Below, piece after piece: positions 17,377-26,303 of a DNA stretch of 64,000 nucleotides. The notes beneath the pieces are model-generated. The model did not search any database. It was given only the letters and a program-made list of their open reading frames with translations, and had not been told where the DNA came from. Position numbers and translations under genes: made by a program. The number at the start of each line of letters is the position of its first letter. Position 1 is the first letter of the stretch. Location: assembly GCF_028473605.1 (NCBI RefSeq), contig NZ_CP097267.1, positions 493,501-557,500 of the forward strand, written 5' to 3'. The stretch is from Acidovorax sp. NCPPB 3576 (GTDB lineage: Bacteria > Pseudomonadota > Gammaproteobacteria > Burkholderiales > Burkholderiaceae_C).

Positions 17377-19065
17377 ATGTGCTCCATGCCCACTTCCACC
17401 GACGACGCTGATGTGCAAGAGCATGCCGAACTGCTGATCGCGCTCTTCCAGGCCGAGCAGTGCCTGGCGCAGCAGGATTGGGTAGGGGCTTTGACGAAAT
17501 TCACTGCTGCCCTGGCGTTCGACCCTCGGCGTGCGGATGTGTGGATGCATGTCGGGCGCACCTACCTCAAGATGGAGAACTGGGCGCAGGCCATCCCGGC
17601 GCTGGAGACCGCCCTGGCCCTGCAGCCCGGCATGCCGGATGCGCAGCATGGCCTGTCGTTCGCGCTGTTCAACCTGGGCCGCCACGCCGAAGCGTTGGAA
17701 ATGATCGACGATGTGTGTCGCCGCGGCAACAACCCTTCCATGTGGGTCATGCGCGCCTTCCTGCACGGCCAGATCGACCGCGATCCCGTCAAGACGCTGG
17801 AGGTGTACCGTGACTGGGGCCGGCGCTACGCCGATCCGCTGACACGCAAGGCCGCACCGCTCGCCGTGGCCGACCGCCGGCCGAAAAAGCGCCTCAAGGT
17901 CGGCTATGTCACCGCCGATTTCCGCGAGCATTCGGTCGCGTTCTTCATGTTGCCCGTGCTGCGCCACCACGACCCGCAGGAGGTCGAGGTGCACGTGTAC
18001 TCGGGCGGGCGGCGCGATGGCATCACCGACGCCCTGCAGCAATGCGTGCCCCATTGGCACGAGATGATCCACCTGTCTGATGACGACCTGTACACGCTCA
18101 TCCGCTCGCATGGCATTGACGTGCTGGTGGACCTGTCGGGCCACACCGCTGGCAACCGCCTGCTGGTGTTCGCGCGCCGCGCTGCGCCTGTGCAAGTGAC
18201 ATGGCTCGGGTTCATGAGCCCGCTGGGCATGAAAGCCATGGACTACCGCCTGACCGATGCCGGCATCACTCCGCCGGGCCATGAAGTCTTCTACAGCGAG
18301 CGGCTCTTTCGCCTGGCCTGCATGGCCAGCTACGCGCCGCCCACGTACGCGCCGCTGTGCGAAGAGCCGCCGCTGCTGCGCAACGGCTACCCGACGCTCA
18401 TCTCCCTGAACAATTCCGCCAAGGTCACGGACCGCATGCTGGGTGTCTGGGCGCGCATATTGCAGGCACGCACCGATGCACGCCTCGTCATCATGGTGAA
18501 AGAGCGGTCTGCCGAGGCCGCGCAGGCCAACATGCAGATGCGGGTCGAGGCGGCGGGGATGCCGATCGACCGCGTCTTCGTGCTGCACCAGCAACCCTTG
18601 GGCCAGTTCATGGAGCTGGGCCACATTGCCGACGTGGCGCTGGACACAACGCCGATCTCTGGCGGAACGACCACGCTGCACGCGCTCTGGATGGGCTTGC
18701 CCGTCGTGGCGATGGACGCTGAGCGCGGCATCGACGCTTCGTCTGCCCGCACTCTGCAGGGGCTGGGCTTCGGCGGTGAAGTGGCGCAGGACGAGGTGGC
18801 ATACGTGGCTGCGGCCTTGCGGCTGATGGACGATCCTGAAGGCCTGCTCCAACTGCGGCGCAATGGCCGCGAATGGATGGGTAAAAGCGTGCTGATGGAC
18901 TACGCCGCGCGCACCGCCGAGCTGGAAAAGGCCTATCGCCTGATGTGGCTGAACTACCTGAACCGGGATGCCCGCTGGCTGGATGTAGAGGTCGATCTGG
19001 GCGCCGCCTTGGCCCAGGCCGAACGCGCGCAGCCCCAACCGCAACGCTTGGCAGGCAACGGATGA
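17377..19065 (+). CDS. TPR-containing GT41 (OGT/SPINDLY-type) glycosyltransferase
   Basis: 562 residues (or 559 from the Met at 17386). Residues about 25-130 contain TPR-like helical repeats (ALTKFTAALAFDPRRADVWM and AIPALETALALQPGMPDAQH). From about 170 onward is the GT41 catalytic part: KRLKVGYVTADFREHSVAFF, GIDVLVDLSGHTAGNRLLVF, APVQVTWLGF and LDTTPISGGTTTLHALWMGL. GT41 enzymes transfer a nucleotide-activated sugar to Ser/Thr of proteins. Bacterial members next to flagellin genes often modify flagellin, so flagellin is the likely acceptor, with the sugar made by the genes downstream; this is inference. The stop overlaps the next start (ATGA). Confidence 0.85.
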   Translation: MCSMPTSTDDADVQEHAELLIALFQAEQCLAQQDWVGALTKFTAALAFDPRRADVWMHVGRTYLKMENWAQAIPALETALALQPGMPDAQHGLSFALFNLGRHAEALEMIDDVCRRGNNPSMWVMRAFLHGQIDRDPVKTLEVYRDWGRRYADPLTRKAAPLAVADRRPKKRLKVGYVTADFREHSVAFFMLPVLRHHDPQEVEVHVYSGGRRDGITDALQQCVPHWHEMIHLSDDDLYTLIRSHGIDVLVDLSGHTAGNRLLVFARRAAPVQVTWLGFMSPLGMKAMDYRLTDAGITPPGHEVFYSERLFRLACMASYAPPTYAPLCEEPPLLRNGYPTLISLNNSAKVTDRMLGVWARILQARTDARLVIMVKERSAEAAQANMQMRVEAAGMPIDRVFVLHQQPLGQFMELGHIADVALDTTPISGGTTTLHALWMGLPVVAMDAERGIDASSARTLQGLGFGGEVAQDEVAYVAAALRLMDDPEGLLQLRRNGREWMGKSVLMDYAARTAELEKAYRLMWLNYLNRDARWLDVEVDLGAALAQAERAQPQPQRLAGNG

Positions 19066-20276
19066 CGCCCATGACCGAGTCGCATCTGACGCCCATCCCC
19101 TTGCTGGTGCCGGATCTGCCCGCGCCCGAGGCGCTGATGCCTTTCCTGCAGCGCATGCATGCGGCGCGGCAGTATTCCAACTTCGGCCCCTTGACCTGTG
19201 AATTCGAGACTGTTTTGCGGGCCCTTTTTGCAGCCCGCTCTCCCGCTCCATTGGGTTTGACGACCGTGGCCAACGCCACGCTGGGCCTGGAGCTGGCATT
19301 GACCGCGCTCGACCTTCCGCCCCGCAGCCGGGTACTTTTGCCGGCGCTGACCTTCGTGGCCACCGCCACGGCCGTGCTGCGCGCCGGACACCTGCCAGTG
19401 TTGGCCGACGTGGACGCGCAAAGCTGGCTGCTAACCCCTGAAATCGCCCTGCGTGCGGCAGCCGATGGAAAGGTGGACGCTGTGCTGCCGGTCGCTACCT
19501 TCGGTGCGCCCCATGCGATGGCGGGCTGGCACGACTTCGAGCGCGATACCGGCATTCCCGTGGTGATCGATGCCGCAGCCGCCTTTGGTAGCCAATGGCT
19601 GGATGCGCCCACGGGAACCGCCGTGTTCAGTCTGCATGCCACCAAGTGCCTGCCTGCCGGGGAGGGGGGCTTCGTGGTGTCGAACAAGCCGGAGCTGATC
19701 GCCAAGGTGCGGCAGTTGACCAACTTCGGTATCAATTTGAACCCTGCCGCCGGCGTGCCCGTGGGCATGCTGGCCCGCATCGGCACGAACGCGAAGATGA
19801 GCGAATACCACGCAGCGGTAGGCCTGGCATCGCTGGCCACCTGGGACACCCGCGCTGCGCTGCGCAGGGCGTTGCACGCGGATCTGCGCGCACGGCTCGA
19901 CGCGGCCGCCGGCATGGGAGTGCTGCGGTGGCAGGACATGGCCGAGCCGATCGCTGCGCCCACCCTGCTGTGCGTGCGGCTACCGGATGCGGGGGGCCGC
20001 GATCGCCTCGATCGCCTGTGCGCTGAGCGCCGCATCATGGTGCGGCGGTGGTACCAGCCGTTGCTCAATGCCATGCCGGCGCTGGCGGCGCACAGCGTCT
20101 GCCTGCCGGCGCCCGCTGCGGCAGGCATTGCCATGGATCTGTGTGGGTTGCCGTTCTATCTGGGCATGGCAGACGCCGACGAGGCCCGGCTGGTGGATGC
20201 GTTGAGTGCCGCGCTGGACGAAGGTCAGAGCGCATGCCAAAGCGCTGGCTCGCCCGAAGCACGGCGCAGCGCATGA
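19062..20276 (+). CDS. DegT/DnrJ/EryC1-family PLP sugar aminotransferase
   Basis: 404 residues, fold type I PLP enzyme of the sugar aminotransferase family. The N-terminal [11 protein letters not shown] and the segments [20 protein letters not shown] and [14 protein letters not shown] fit VioA-like 4-aminotransferases. The Schiff-base lysine is seen in [15 protein letters not shown]. It would aminate a nucleotide 4-keto-6-deoxysugar, probably one derived from CDP-glucose by the next genes, or a dTDP sugar made elsewhere. It starts at 19062 within the ATGA overlap with the GT41 gene and ends overlapping rfbF by 4 bases. The exact substrate cannot be read from sequence. Confidence 0.8.
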   Translation: MTPMTESHLTPIPLLVPDLPAPEALMPFLQRMHAARQYSNFGPLTCEFETVLRALFAARSPAPLGLTTVANATLGLELALTALDLPPRSRVLLPALTFVATATAVLRAGHLPVLADVDAQSWLLTPEIALRAAADGKVDAVLPVATFGAPHAMAGWHDFERDTGIPVVIDAAAAFGSQWLDAPTGTAVFSLHATKCLPAGEGGFVVSNKPELIAKVRQLTNFGINLNPAAGVPVGMLARIGTNAKMSEYHAAVGLASLATWDTRAALRRALHADLRARLDAAAGMGVLRWQDMAEPIAAPTLLCVRLPDAGGRDRLDRLCAERRIMVRRWYQPLLNAMPALAAHSVCLPAPAAAGIAMDLCGLPFYLGMADADEARLVDALSAALDEGQSACQSAGSPEARRSA

Positions 20277-21046
20277 AGGCGATCATCCTGGCGGGCGGGC
20301 TCGGTTCACGGCTCAGCGAAGAAACCCTGCAAAAACCCAAGCCCATGGTGGAGATCGGCGGCAAGCCGATCCTCTGGCACATCATGAAGATGTACTCGCA
20401 CCACGGCATCAACGACTTCGTGATCTGCTGCGGCTACAAGGGCTACATGATCAAGGAATACTTCGCCAACTATTTCCTGCACATGTCGGACGTGACCTTC
20501 GATCTGGCCAACAACCGCATGGAAGTGCATGGGCGCTATGCCGAGCCCTGGCGGGTCACGCTGGTGGACACGGGCGAGGCGACGATGACCGGAGGGCGGC
20601 TCAAGCGCGTGGGCGAATACGTGCGCGGCGAAGAGGCCTTCTGCTTCACCTATGGTGACGGCGTGAGCGACATCGACATCGGCGCGCTCATCGCGTTCCA
20701 CCGCAATGCAGGCGTGCTCGCCACGCTGATGGCCACACCGCCACCCGGTCGGTTCGGTGCGCTGGATTTGGACGAGCAGCAATACGTCACGCTGTTCAAG
20801 GAAAAGCCGGAGGGCGATGGCGGCCTGATCAACGGCGGGTTCTTCGTGCTGTCGCCCCGGGTGCTGGACCTGATCGCTGACGACAGCACCGTGTGGGAGC
20901 GCGAGCCGCTGGAGGTCTTGTCGCAGCGCAAACAGCTTGCCGCCTATCGCCATCCCGGCTTTTGGCAACCCATGGACACCCTGCGCGACAAAATGCTGCT
21001 GGAAACATTGTGGACACAGGAAAAGGCGCCATGGAAAACCTGGTGA
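20273..21046 (+). CDS. rfbF: Glucose-1-phosphate cytidylyltransferase RfbF
   Basis: 257 residues, the canonical length. The nucleotidyltransferase signature is [20 protein letters not shown] followed by [18 protein letters not shown]. Family-specific text includes [17 protein letters not shown] and [16 protein letters not shown]. It makes CDP-glucose from CTP and glucose-1-phosphate, the entry step to 3,6-dideoxyhexoses. The start overlaps the aminotransferase stop by 4 bases. The end overlaps rfbG by 16 bases, so translational coupling is likely. Confidence 0.95.
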   Translation: MKAIILAGGLGSRLSEETLQKPKPMVEIGGKPILWHIMKMYSHHGINDFVICCGYKGYMIKEYFANYFLHMSDVTFDLANNRMEVHGRYAEPWRVTLVDTGEATMTGGRLKRVGEYVRGEEAFCFTYGDGVSDIDIGALIAFHRNAGVLATLMATPPPGRFGALDLDEQQYVTLFKEKPEGDGGLINGGFFVLSPRVLDLIADDSTVWEREPLEVLSQRKQLAAYRHPGFWQPMDTLRDKMLLETLWTQEKAPWKTW

Positions 21047-22173
21047 ATTTCGCTGTGGATGCGGCGTTTTGGCGGGGGCGGCGCGTCTTCTTGACGGGTC
21101 ACACCGGCTTCAAGGGAGGCTGGCTCAGCCTGTGGCTGCAGACTTTGGGAGCGCAAGTGACCGGGTTCGCCTTGGCGCCGCAGGCGCTGTCGCTGTTTCG
21201 TCTGGGCCGGGTGGAGCGAGGGATGCAATCCATCATTGCCAACGTACAGGACGGGGTAGCGCTGCAGGACGCTTTGAGTTCCAGTGGCGCGGAGGTCGTC
21301 ATTCACATGGCGGCTCAGCCGCTGGTGCGTCAAGGGTACGCGGAGCCTGTGGAAACTTACGCTACGAACGTCATGGGGACGGTGCACCTGCTGCAAGCGG
21401 TGCGTGCCACGGCCAGCGTACGGGCGGTCGTCGTGGTGACGACAGACAAATGTTATGAAAACCGGGAGTGGGCCTGGGGATACCGTGAAAACGACGCGTT
21501 GGGTGGGCGTGATCCCTACAGCAACAGCAAGGCTTGCGCCGAGTTGGTCGCGCAGAGTTTTCGGGACTCCTTTTTTCCGGTGGAGCGTTTTGCGGACCAT
21601 CGGGTGGCCATCGCCACGGCCCGCGCGGGCAACGTGATCGGCGGCGGCGACTGGGCGGCGAACCGGCTGGTGCCGGATTTTCTGCGGGCCGCGGAAGGGG
21701 GTGACGTGCTGGAGTTGCGCTATCCCCACGCGGTCCGCCCCTGGCAGCATGTTTTGGAGCCGCTGGCCGGCTACCTCCGGCTGTTGCAGCGGCTGGTGGA
21801 ACTGGGGCCGGAGGTTTCGGGGGCGTGGAACTTCGGCCCAACGGACGACGGCCTGCAGACCGTGGGCGAAGTCGTGCGTCAACTGGCTTCCTGCTGGCCT
21901 GAGTCCGTGAACGTGCGCTACGGCGATGGGCAACCGTCTGCGCACGAAACCAGCGTGCTTCGGTTGGACAGCAGCAAGGCGCGCGCAAACCTGGGATGGC
22001 TGCCGCGCTGGACCTTGGAGCGCGCTTTGCGCAATACGGCGGACTGGCACCTTGCACACCGTAGGGGAAACTGCATGGACGCCGTAACCCGCCAACAAAT
22101 CGCTCAATACACCACCGCCCCGGTCACCGAGCTTTCGGCGGCGCGGACCCTTCACGCAACCTCTCTCACCTGA
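21031..22173 (+). CDS. rfbG: CDP-glucose 4,6-dehydratase RfbG
   Basis: 380 residues, extended SDR. The NAD-binding glycine motif is in [17 protein letters not shown]. The catalytic region is [13 protein letters not shown] and the active-site YxxxK is in [15 protein letters not shown]-glucose dehydratase-specific sequence [17 protein letters not shown] is also present. It converts CDP-glucose to CDP-4-keto-6-deoxyglucose. The start at 21031 lies inside rfbF; the stop overlaps the rfbH start by one base. Confidence 0.94.
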   Translation: MENLVNFAVDAAFWRGRRVFLTGHTGFKGGWLSLWLQTLGAQVTGFALAPQALSLFRLGRVERGMQSIIANVQDGVALQDALSSSGAEVVIHMAAQPLVRQGYAEPVETYATNVMGTVHLLQAVRATASVRAVVVVTTDKCYENREWAWGYRENDALGGRDPYSNSKACAELVAQSFRDSFFPVERFADHRVAIATARAGNVIGGGDWAANRLVPDFLRAAEGGDVLELRYPHAVRPWQHVLEPLAGYLRLLQRLVELGPEVSGAWNFGPTDDGLQTVGEVVRQLASCWPESVNVRYGDGQPSAHETSVLRLDSSKARANLGWLPRWTLERALRNTADWHLAHRRGNCMDAVTRQQIAQYTTAPVTELSAARTLHATSLT

Positions 22174-23492
22174 TGGACCGACTGAGCCAGATTCGCGAAC
22201 AGATCGCCACCCTTGTCCAGGAATACGCCGCGCGCGCCTACCGGCCTCAGCCCTTTCTGCCTGGCGCCTCCAACGTGGCGGTGTCAGGCAAGGTCATTGG
22301 AGAGGGGGAGTTGCAGAACATGGTATCTGCTGCGTTGGACGGGTGGCTGACCACGGGACGATTCAACGAGGCGTTCGAAGCGCGCATGCGGGCCTTTCTG
22401 GGCGTAGAGCACGTGATGACTACCAACAGTGGCTCATCTGCCAACCTGCTGGCCTTTTCTGCTTTGACTTCCCCCATGCTGGGCGACCGCAGGGTGCGCC
22501 CTGGCGACGAGGTGATCGGTGTGGCGGCGGGTTTTCCGACGACCGTCAACCCCATCCTGCAGGCGGGGGCCGTGCCCGTGTTCGTCGATGTGGAACTGGG
22601 CACCTATAACGTGGATGTCCAGCAATTGGACGCAGCGATCTCCCCAAAAACCAAAGCCATCATGCTGGCGCATACGCTGGGCAATCCGTTCAATCTGCGC
22701 GCCGTGCAGGCCTTGTGCCGCAAGCATGGGTTGTGGCTCATCGAGGACTGCTGCGATGCCCTGGGCTCCACTTATGACGGCCGTCTGGTGGGTACCTTTG
22801 GCGACATCGGGACGCTCAGCTTCTATCCCGCGCACCACATCACGATGGGCGAAGGCGGTGCGGTGTTCACCAACGACGACACACTGGCCCGTATCGTCAC
22901 TTCTTTCAGGGACTGGGGACGCGATTGCTACTGCGAACCTGGTAAGGACAACACCTGCGGCCGGCGATATGAATGGCAACTGGGCGACCTGCCCGCAGGA
23001 TACGACCACAAGTACACCTACTCCCACATAGGCTACAACCTGAAGATCACCGATATGCAGGCCGCATGCGCCCTGGCGCAGATGGACCGCCTGCCCGGTT
23101 TCATCGCCGCGCGGCAGACCAATTTCCACCACCTGTACGAGCGGCTCGAAAGCTGCGAAGAATTCATGATCTTGCCCCGGCCGACCGAAGGGTCCGTTCC
23201 GTCTTGGTTCGGCTTTCCCCTGACATTGCGTGAAGCTGCGGGAAGCCGGCGCGTCGATTTGCTGCAGTATCTGGAGCAAAGCCGTATCGGCACCCGACTG
23301 CTCTTCGCTGGAAATCTGACGCGTCAACCCTGCATGCAAGGGCAGCACTATCGTGTGGCCGGCCCGCTGACCCAGAGCGACGCCATCATGAATGACACTT
23401 TCTGGATCGGCTTGCACCCGGGATTGAGCATGGACATGCTGGACTTCATGGCTGACCGGATCGAATCGTATTTCGGTCTGCACTTTCAATGA
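22173..23492 (+). CDS. rfbH: CDP-4-keto-6-deoxy-D-glucose-3-dehydrase (E1), RfbH
   Basis: 439 residues. This is a PLP-fold enzyme that works with PMP: the Schiff-base lysine is replaced by His ([14 protein letters not shown]). The cysteine pattern C-x57-C-x-C-x7-C of the Yersinia E1 enzyme is exactly met (second Cys of EDCCDA, then CYC, then the Cys of KDNTCG), so a [2Fe-2S] cluster is expected. E1 removes the 3-hydroxyl to give the glucoseen intermediate, and needs a flavin/iron-sulfur reductase (E3) to finish. No E3 gene is in the window. The gene follows rfbG with a one-base overlap. Confidence 0.95.
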   Translation: MDRLSQIREQIATLVQEYAARAYRPQPFLPGASNVAVSGKVIGEGELQNMVSAALDGWLTTGRFNEAFEARMRAFLGVEHVMTTNSGSSANLLAFSALTSPMLGDRRVRPGDEVIGVAAGFPTTVNPILQAGAVPVFVDVELGTYNVDVQQLDAAISPKTKAIMLAHTLGNPFNLRAVQALCRKHGLWLIEDCCDALGSTYDGRLVGTFGDIGTLSFYPAHHITMGEGGAVFTNDDTLARIVTSFRDWGRDCYCEPGKDNTCGRRYEWQLGDLPAGYDHKYTYSHIGYNLKITDMQAACALAQMDRLPGFIAARQTNFHHLYERLESCEEFMILPRPTEGSVPSWFGFPLTLREAAGSRRVDLLQYLEQSRIGTRLLFAGNLTRQPCMQGQHYRVAGPLTQSDAIMNDTFWIGLHPGLSMDMLDFMADRIESYFGLHFQ

Positions 23493-23532
23493 GCAAGTAC
23501 TCCGTACCCGCCTTGATGCGACGCTTTGGCCC

Positions 23533-24093
23533 ATGAGAATCGAACCCATGCCGCTGCCGGGCTGCTACCAGATCCATCCCCACGTGCTGGCCGATCCACG
23601 GGGCCATTTCGTCAAGACCTTTCAGTCGTCCGCCTTCCGTGCCCACGGATTGGCAGACAATTTCGCCGAAACCTTCTACAGCGTATCGCGTAAGGGGGTG
23701 CTGCGTGGCTTTCACTTCCAAGTGCCTCCGCATGAGCATGCGAAGCTCGTTTATTGCACGGCGGGGGCTGTACTCGATGCGGTGGTGGACATCCGCCGCG
23801 GCTCTCCCACAGAAGCGCAATTCACGACCTTCGAACTGATCGCCGAACATGCCGCCATGGTTTACATTCCGGCCGGGTTCGCCCATGCCTTCTATGCCTT
23901 GACGGACAGCGCTACCGTGGCTTACCAAGTGACCACCGAATTTGCGCCCGAACATGATGCCGGGGTACGCTGGGATTCCTTTGGCGTACCTTGGCCCGAC
24001 CCCAATCCCATCCTGTCTGCCAAGGATATGGCGCTACCGCTCTGGCAGGACTTCGACACTCCCTTTACTCTGGCAAGCGCCCCCAAAGACTGA
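23533..24093 (+). CDS. RmlC-like nucleotide-sugar 5-epimerase (AscE-like candidate)
   Basis: 186 residues, cupin fold of the dTDP-4-dehydrorhamnose 3,5-epimerase family. Recognisable are GHFVKTFQSSAF, the active-site His region VLRGFHFQVPPHEHAKLVY, VVDIRRGSPT and VYIPAGFAHAFYALTD. In this operon, which uses CDP-sugars, it is more likely to epimerise C5 of a CDP-4-keto-3,6-dideoxyhexose (as AscE in ascarylose synthesis) than to act in dTDP-rhamnose synthesis, since rmlA, rmlB and rmlD are absent. This substrate choice is inference. It lies 40 bases after rfbH. Confidence 0.75.
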   Translation: MRIEPMPLPGCYQIHPHVLADPRGHFVKTFQSSAFRAHGLADNFAETFYSVSRKGVLRGFHFQVPPHEHAKLVYCTAGAVLDAVVDIRRGSPTEAQFTTFELIAEHAAMVYIPAGFAHAFYALTDSATVAYQVTTEFAPEHDAGVRWDSFGVPWPDPNPILSAKDMALPLWQDFDTPFTLASAPKD

Positions 24094-24095
24094 CG

Positions 24096-24947
24096 ATGCA
24101 TCTTTTCATCACGGGCGGAACCGGCTTTATCGGTGGCCACCTGCTCGACGCATTGGGGAAGACGGCGCACCGCACGACGGCGCTGTGCAGAAGGCCGGAG
24201 CAAGCTGCCCAACGGCCGGCCGAGAGGCGCACTTGGATATGCAAACCGATGGATGCTCTGGAGGCGGCCGATCTGCGCGGCGTCGATGTGCTGGTGCATC
24301 TTGCGTCCACTGATGTTCCCCCCCGCCCTTCGGAATGGCAGCGGCTTTTTTATTGGAATGTCGATGTGCTCGTGCGGGTGCTTTTGGCCGCGCAGTCGGG
24401 CGGGGTGCGCCGGGTAGTCGTCGCGGGCACTTTCGCGGAGTACGGTCGCTCGTTCGAGAAGTACGATGCCATGCCCTGCGATGCGCCGTTGCTGCCTACT
24501 TATGGATATGCTGCGTCCAAGGCCGCGGCGTTCCAGGTGGCCAGTGCCTTTGCCATCGAACGCGGAATCGAAATGTGCTACCTGCGTATTTTCTCGGCCT
24601 TCGGCGAGGGGCAATATGCGCAGAACTTTTGGCCTGCTTTAAAGAAGGCGGCCTTGGAGGGCGAGGACTTTCCCATGACCCCTGGTGAGCAGGTGCGGGA
24701 CTACGTCGATGTAGAGCAGGTCGCGAGGGCTTTTTTATGCGCTGCCGAATCTGGCGGTGTGCAGGCAGGCGTGCCCTGGGTGCGCAATGTGGGCTCGGGC
24801 GTTCCGGTGTCCATGAAAGCGTTCGCCGAGCATTGGTGGTCGGTCTGGAATGCGCCGGGCCGGCTGCTGGTGGGGGCCTTGCCATACCGGCCCAACGAAC
24901 TCATGCGCTGCGTTCCGCGCCCCGGTGTCGATTTGCTGGTGGGTTGA
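24096..24947 (+). CDS. NAD-dependent epimerase/dehydratase-family sugar 4-ketoreductase
   Basis: 283 residues, extended SDR. The N-terminal nucleotide-binding motif is MHLFITGGTGFIGGHLLDAL. VLVHLASTD and the active-site Thr/YxxxK (VVAGTFAEYGRS; YGYAASKAAAF) follow. VRDYVDVEQVARAFL is typical of this family. It closes the CDP-sugar operon. Relatives such as AscF and the abequose/paratose synthases reduce the C4 ketone in the last step, which is the likely role here. It starts 2 bases after the epimerase and ends 26 bases before the convergent minus-strand operon. Confidence 0.75.
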   Translation: MHLFITGGTGFIGGHLLDALGKTAHRTTALCRRPEQAAQRPAERRTWICKPMDALEAADLRGVDVLVHLASTDVPPRPSEWQRLFYWNVDVLVRVLLAAQSGGVRRVVVAGTFAEYGRSFEKYDAMPCDAPLLPTYGYAASKAAAFQVASAFAIERGIEMCYLRIFSAFGEGQYAQNFWPALKKAALEGEDFPMTPGEQVRDYVDVEQVARAFLCAAESGGVQAGVPWVRNVGSGVPVSMKAFAEHWWSVWNAPGRLLVGALPYRPNELMRCVPRPGVDLLVG

Positions 24948-24973
24948 AGCCAGCCTGTGCTGCGCGGCGGCGA

Positions 24974-26257
24974 TCAGGTGGCCGATGCGAGCACCCGGCG
25001 TGCGGTGTCTGCGCCACTCTGGAACGCCTGGTGGCTCCACAGATAGTCCCACTCGCCGAAACGGCCAGCGCAAGCGATGCCCATGCTGCCTAGCCAAGTG
25101 CGCACGCGGTCGCGGCGTTGTTCCATGCCTTGCTCGAACAGCACGTTGGCATAGGGCACATGGTGGTGGTGGGACACGGCGATATCGGCGTTGGTCGCGA
25201 AACCCCATTTCTCCAGGGCTTGAGCGCAGTCGCGCTGCAGTGCCTCTGCGCTTTGCATCATCGGTCGGCGGCTCGAGCCGTAGATTTCGAACTGGATGGA
25301 GGAGCATCCTGGCGGACAGTTGTCGGCCGACTGCATTCCCGGGCAACTGGCACGGGCTGCCATCACGTCATCGTCGTAAATGTAGAACCACAAGTCCTTG
25401 AACACATTCGGCCGTGCGACGCCAATGCAAATCAGGTCCACCGTGGTCGCCACGAGGCTCTGGGCATCTGCTTGAATCGCGTCCGGTATGCCATCCACCA
25501 TACCGGCTAGCACGGGCAAGGGCAGGGTGGAAATCAAGTGGTTGTAGCGTGTGACATGACCGTTGGTGAAATGCAAGTGTCTGCTCTGTGCATCGATGCG
25601 GCAGAGGCTATGGTCCAGCCGGATATCGGCCTTTGTAATCAGGGGCTCGATGAAGGCGCGGTAGCCACCACGTTCGGGGTATCGCATTTGCGGTGCGTAA
25701 TACACGCTGGGCGTGTCGTCCGTCATTGCTCCGCGTAGCACCTCGTCCAGCGCCGGGCGGTGAATGCGGGGGCCGATCCAGTCAATGCCCATGACCTCTG
25801 CAGGTACCGTCCAGTATTTTTCGGTGTAGCGCTCGGCATAGCGTGCCGAAAGCGCCCTGCCGTACTGGCTCACCAGCCAGTCCTTGTAGTGGCCCGGCCT
25901 GGTGTCAGGCCGCTCTACGAAACCGCGCACGAGTTCCACGCGTTGGTCCACCGGCAAGGGGTGCAGGTTGTTCTGCACCGGATGCTTGAGCCAGTAAGGG
26001 TGCTCCACGCAGCGCGGGCTGGGCGTGAATGCCGCGTGCGCTGTCTGGTCGAAGAATGCCCGCGCCTCTGGCTGGTCGGCGAATGACAGGTGCACTGCGC
26101 GGTCGAAGCGATACCCCTGAACCTCAATCGAATCGAGCAGCCCCCCTGCGCGAGGCGCTGCTTCATACATCACGCAGTCGTGACCGAGCGCTGCGGCTGC
26201 GTGATTGGCGGCCAGGCCCGCTATTCCTGCGCCCAGCACGGTCAGTGACGCGGTCAT
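24974..26257 (-). CDS. FAD-dependent NAD(P)-binding oxidoreductase (protoporphyrinogen oxidase / UDP-galactopyranose mutase-like)
   Basis: 427 residues from the ATG at 26257 (AAGG ribosome-binding site); a further upstream in-frame Met would add 22 residues. The N-terminus is a Rossmann dinucleotide-binding fold: TVLGAGIAGLAANHAAAALG then HDCVMYEA, with the terminal Glu. The segment RAGGLLDSIEVQGYRFDRAV is typical of the NAD_binding_8/amine-oxidase superfamily. Proteins of this type occur in polysaccharide clusters, but the substrate is unknown. It is the last gene of the ACP-headed operon, 46 bases after the WavE-like gene. Confidence 0.7.
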   Translation of the reverse strand: MTASLTVLGAGIAGLAANHAAAALGHDCVMYEAAPRAGGLLDSIEVQGYRFDRAVHLSFADQPEARAFFDQTAHAAFTPSPRCVEHPYWLKHPVQNNLHPLPVDQRVELVRGFVERPDTRPGHYKDWLVSQYGRALSARYAERYTEKYWTVPAEVMGIDWIGPRIHRPALDEVLRGAMTDDTPSVYYAPQMRYPERGGYRAFIEPLITKADIRLDHSLCRIDAQSRHLHFTNGHVTRYNHLISTLPLPVLAGMVDGIPDAIQADAQSLVATTVDLICIGVARPNVFKDLWFYIYDDDVMAARASCPGMQSADNCPPGCSSIQFEIYGSSRRPMMQSAEALQRDCAQALEKWGFATNADIAVSHHHHVPYANVLFEQGMEQRRDRVRTWLGSMGIACAGRFGEWDYLWSHQAFQSGADTARRVLASAT

Positions 26258-26303
26258 CGCCGACCTTGATGGCTGTACGGCAGGTAAAAGCAGGGAGCGA
26301 AAG

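Noticed and set aside
17254-19299. 681-codon minus-strand frame opposite the GT41 gene
   Set aside because: The plus strand carries clear TPR and GT41 motifs; the reverse frame has none and would run across the motA promoter region.
22173-23492. Calling rfbH a plain DegT aminotransferase
   Set aside because: The Schiff-base lysine is His and the four iron-sulfur cysteines are at exact E1 spacing, so dehydrase is the correct reading.
23533-24093. Calling the cupin gene rmlC of dTDP-rhamnose synthesis
   Set aside because: No rmlA, rmlB or rmlD is nearby and the surrounding operon works with CDP-sugars; kept only as an RmlC-like epimerase.
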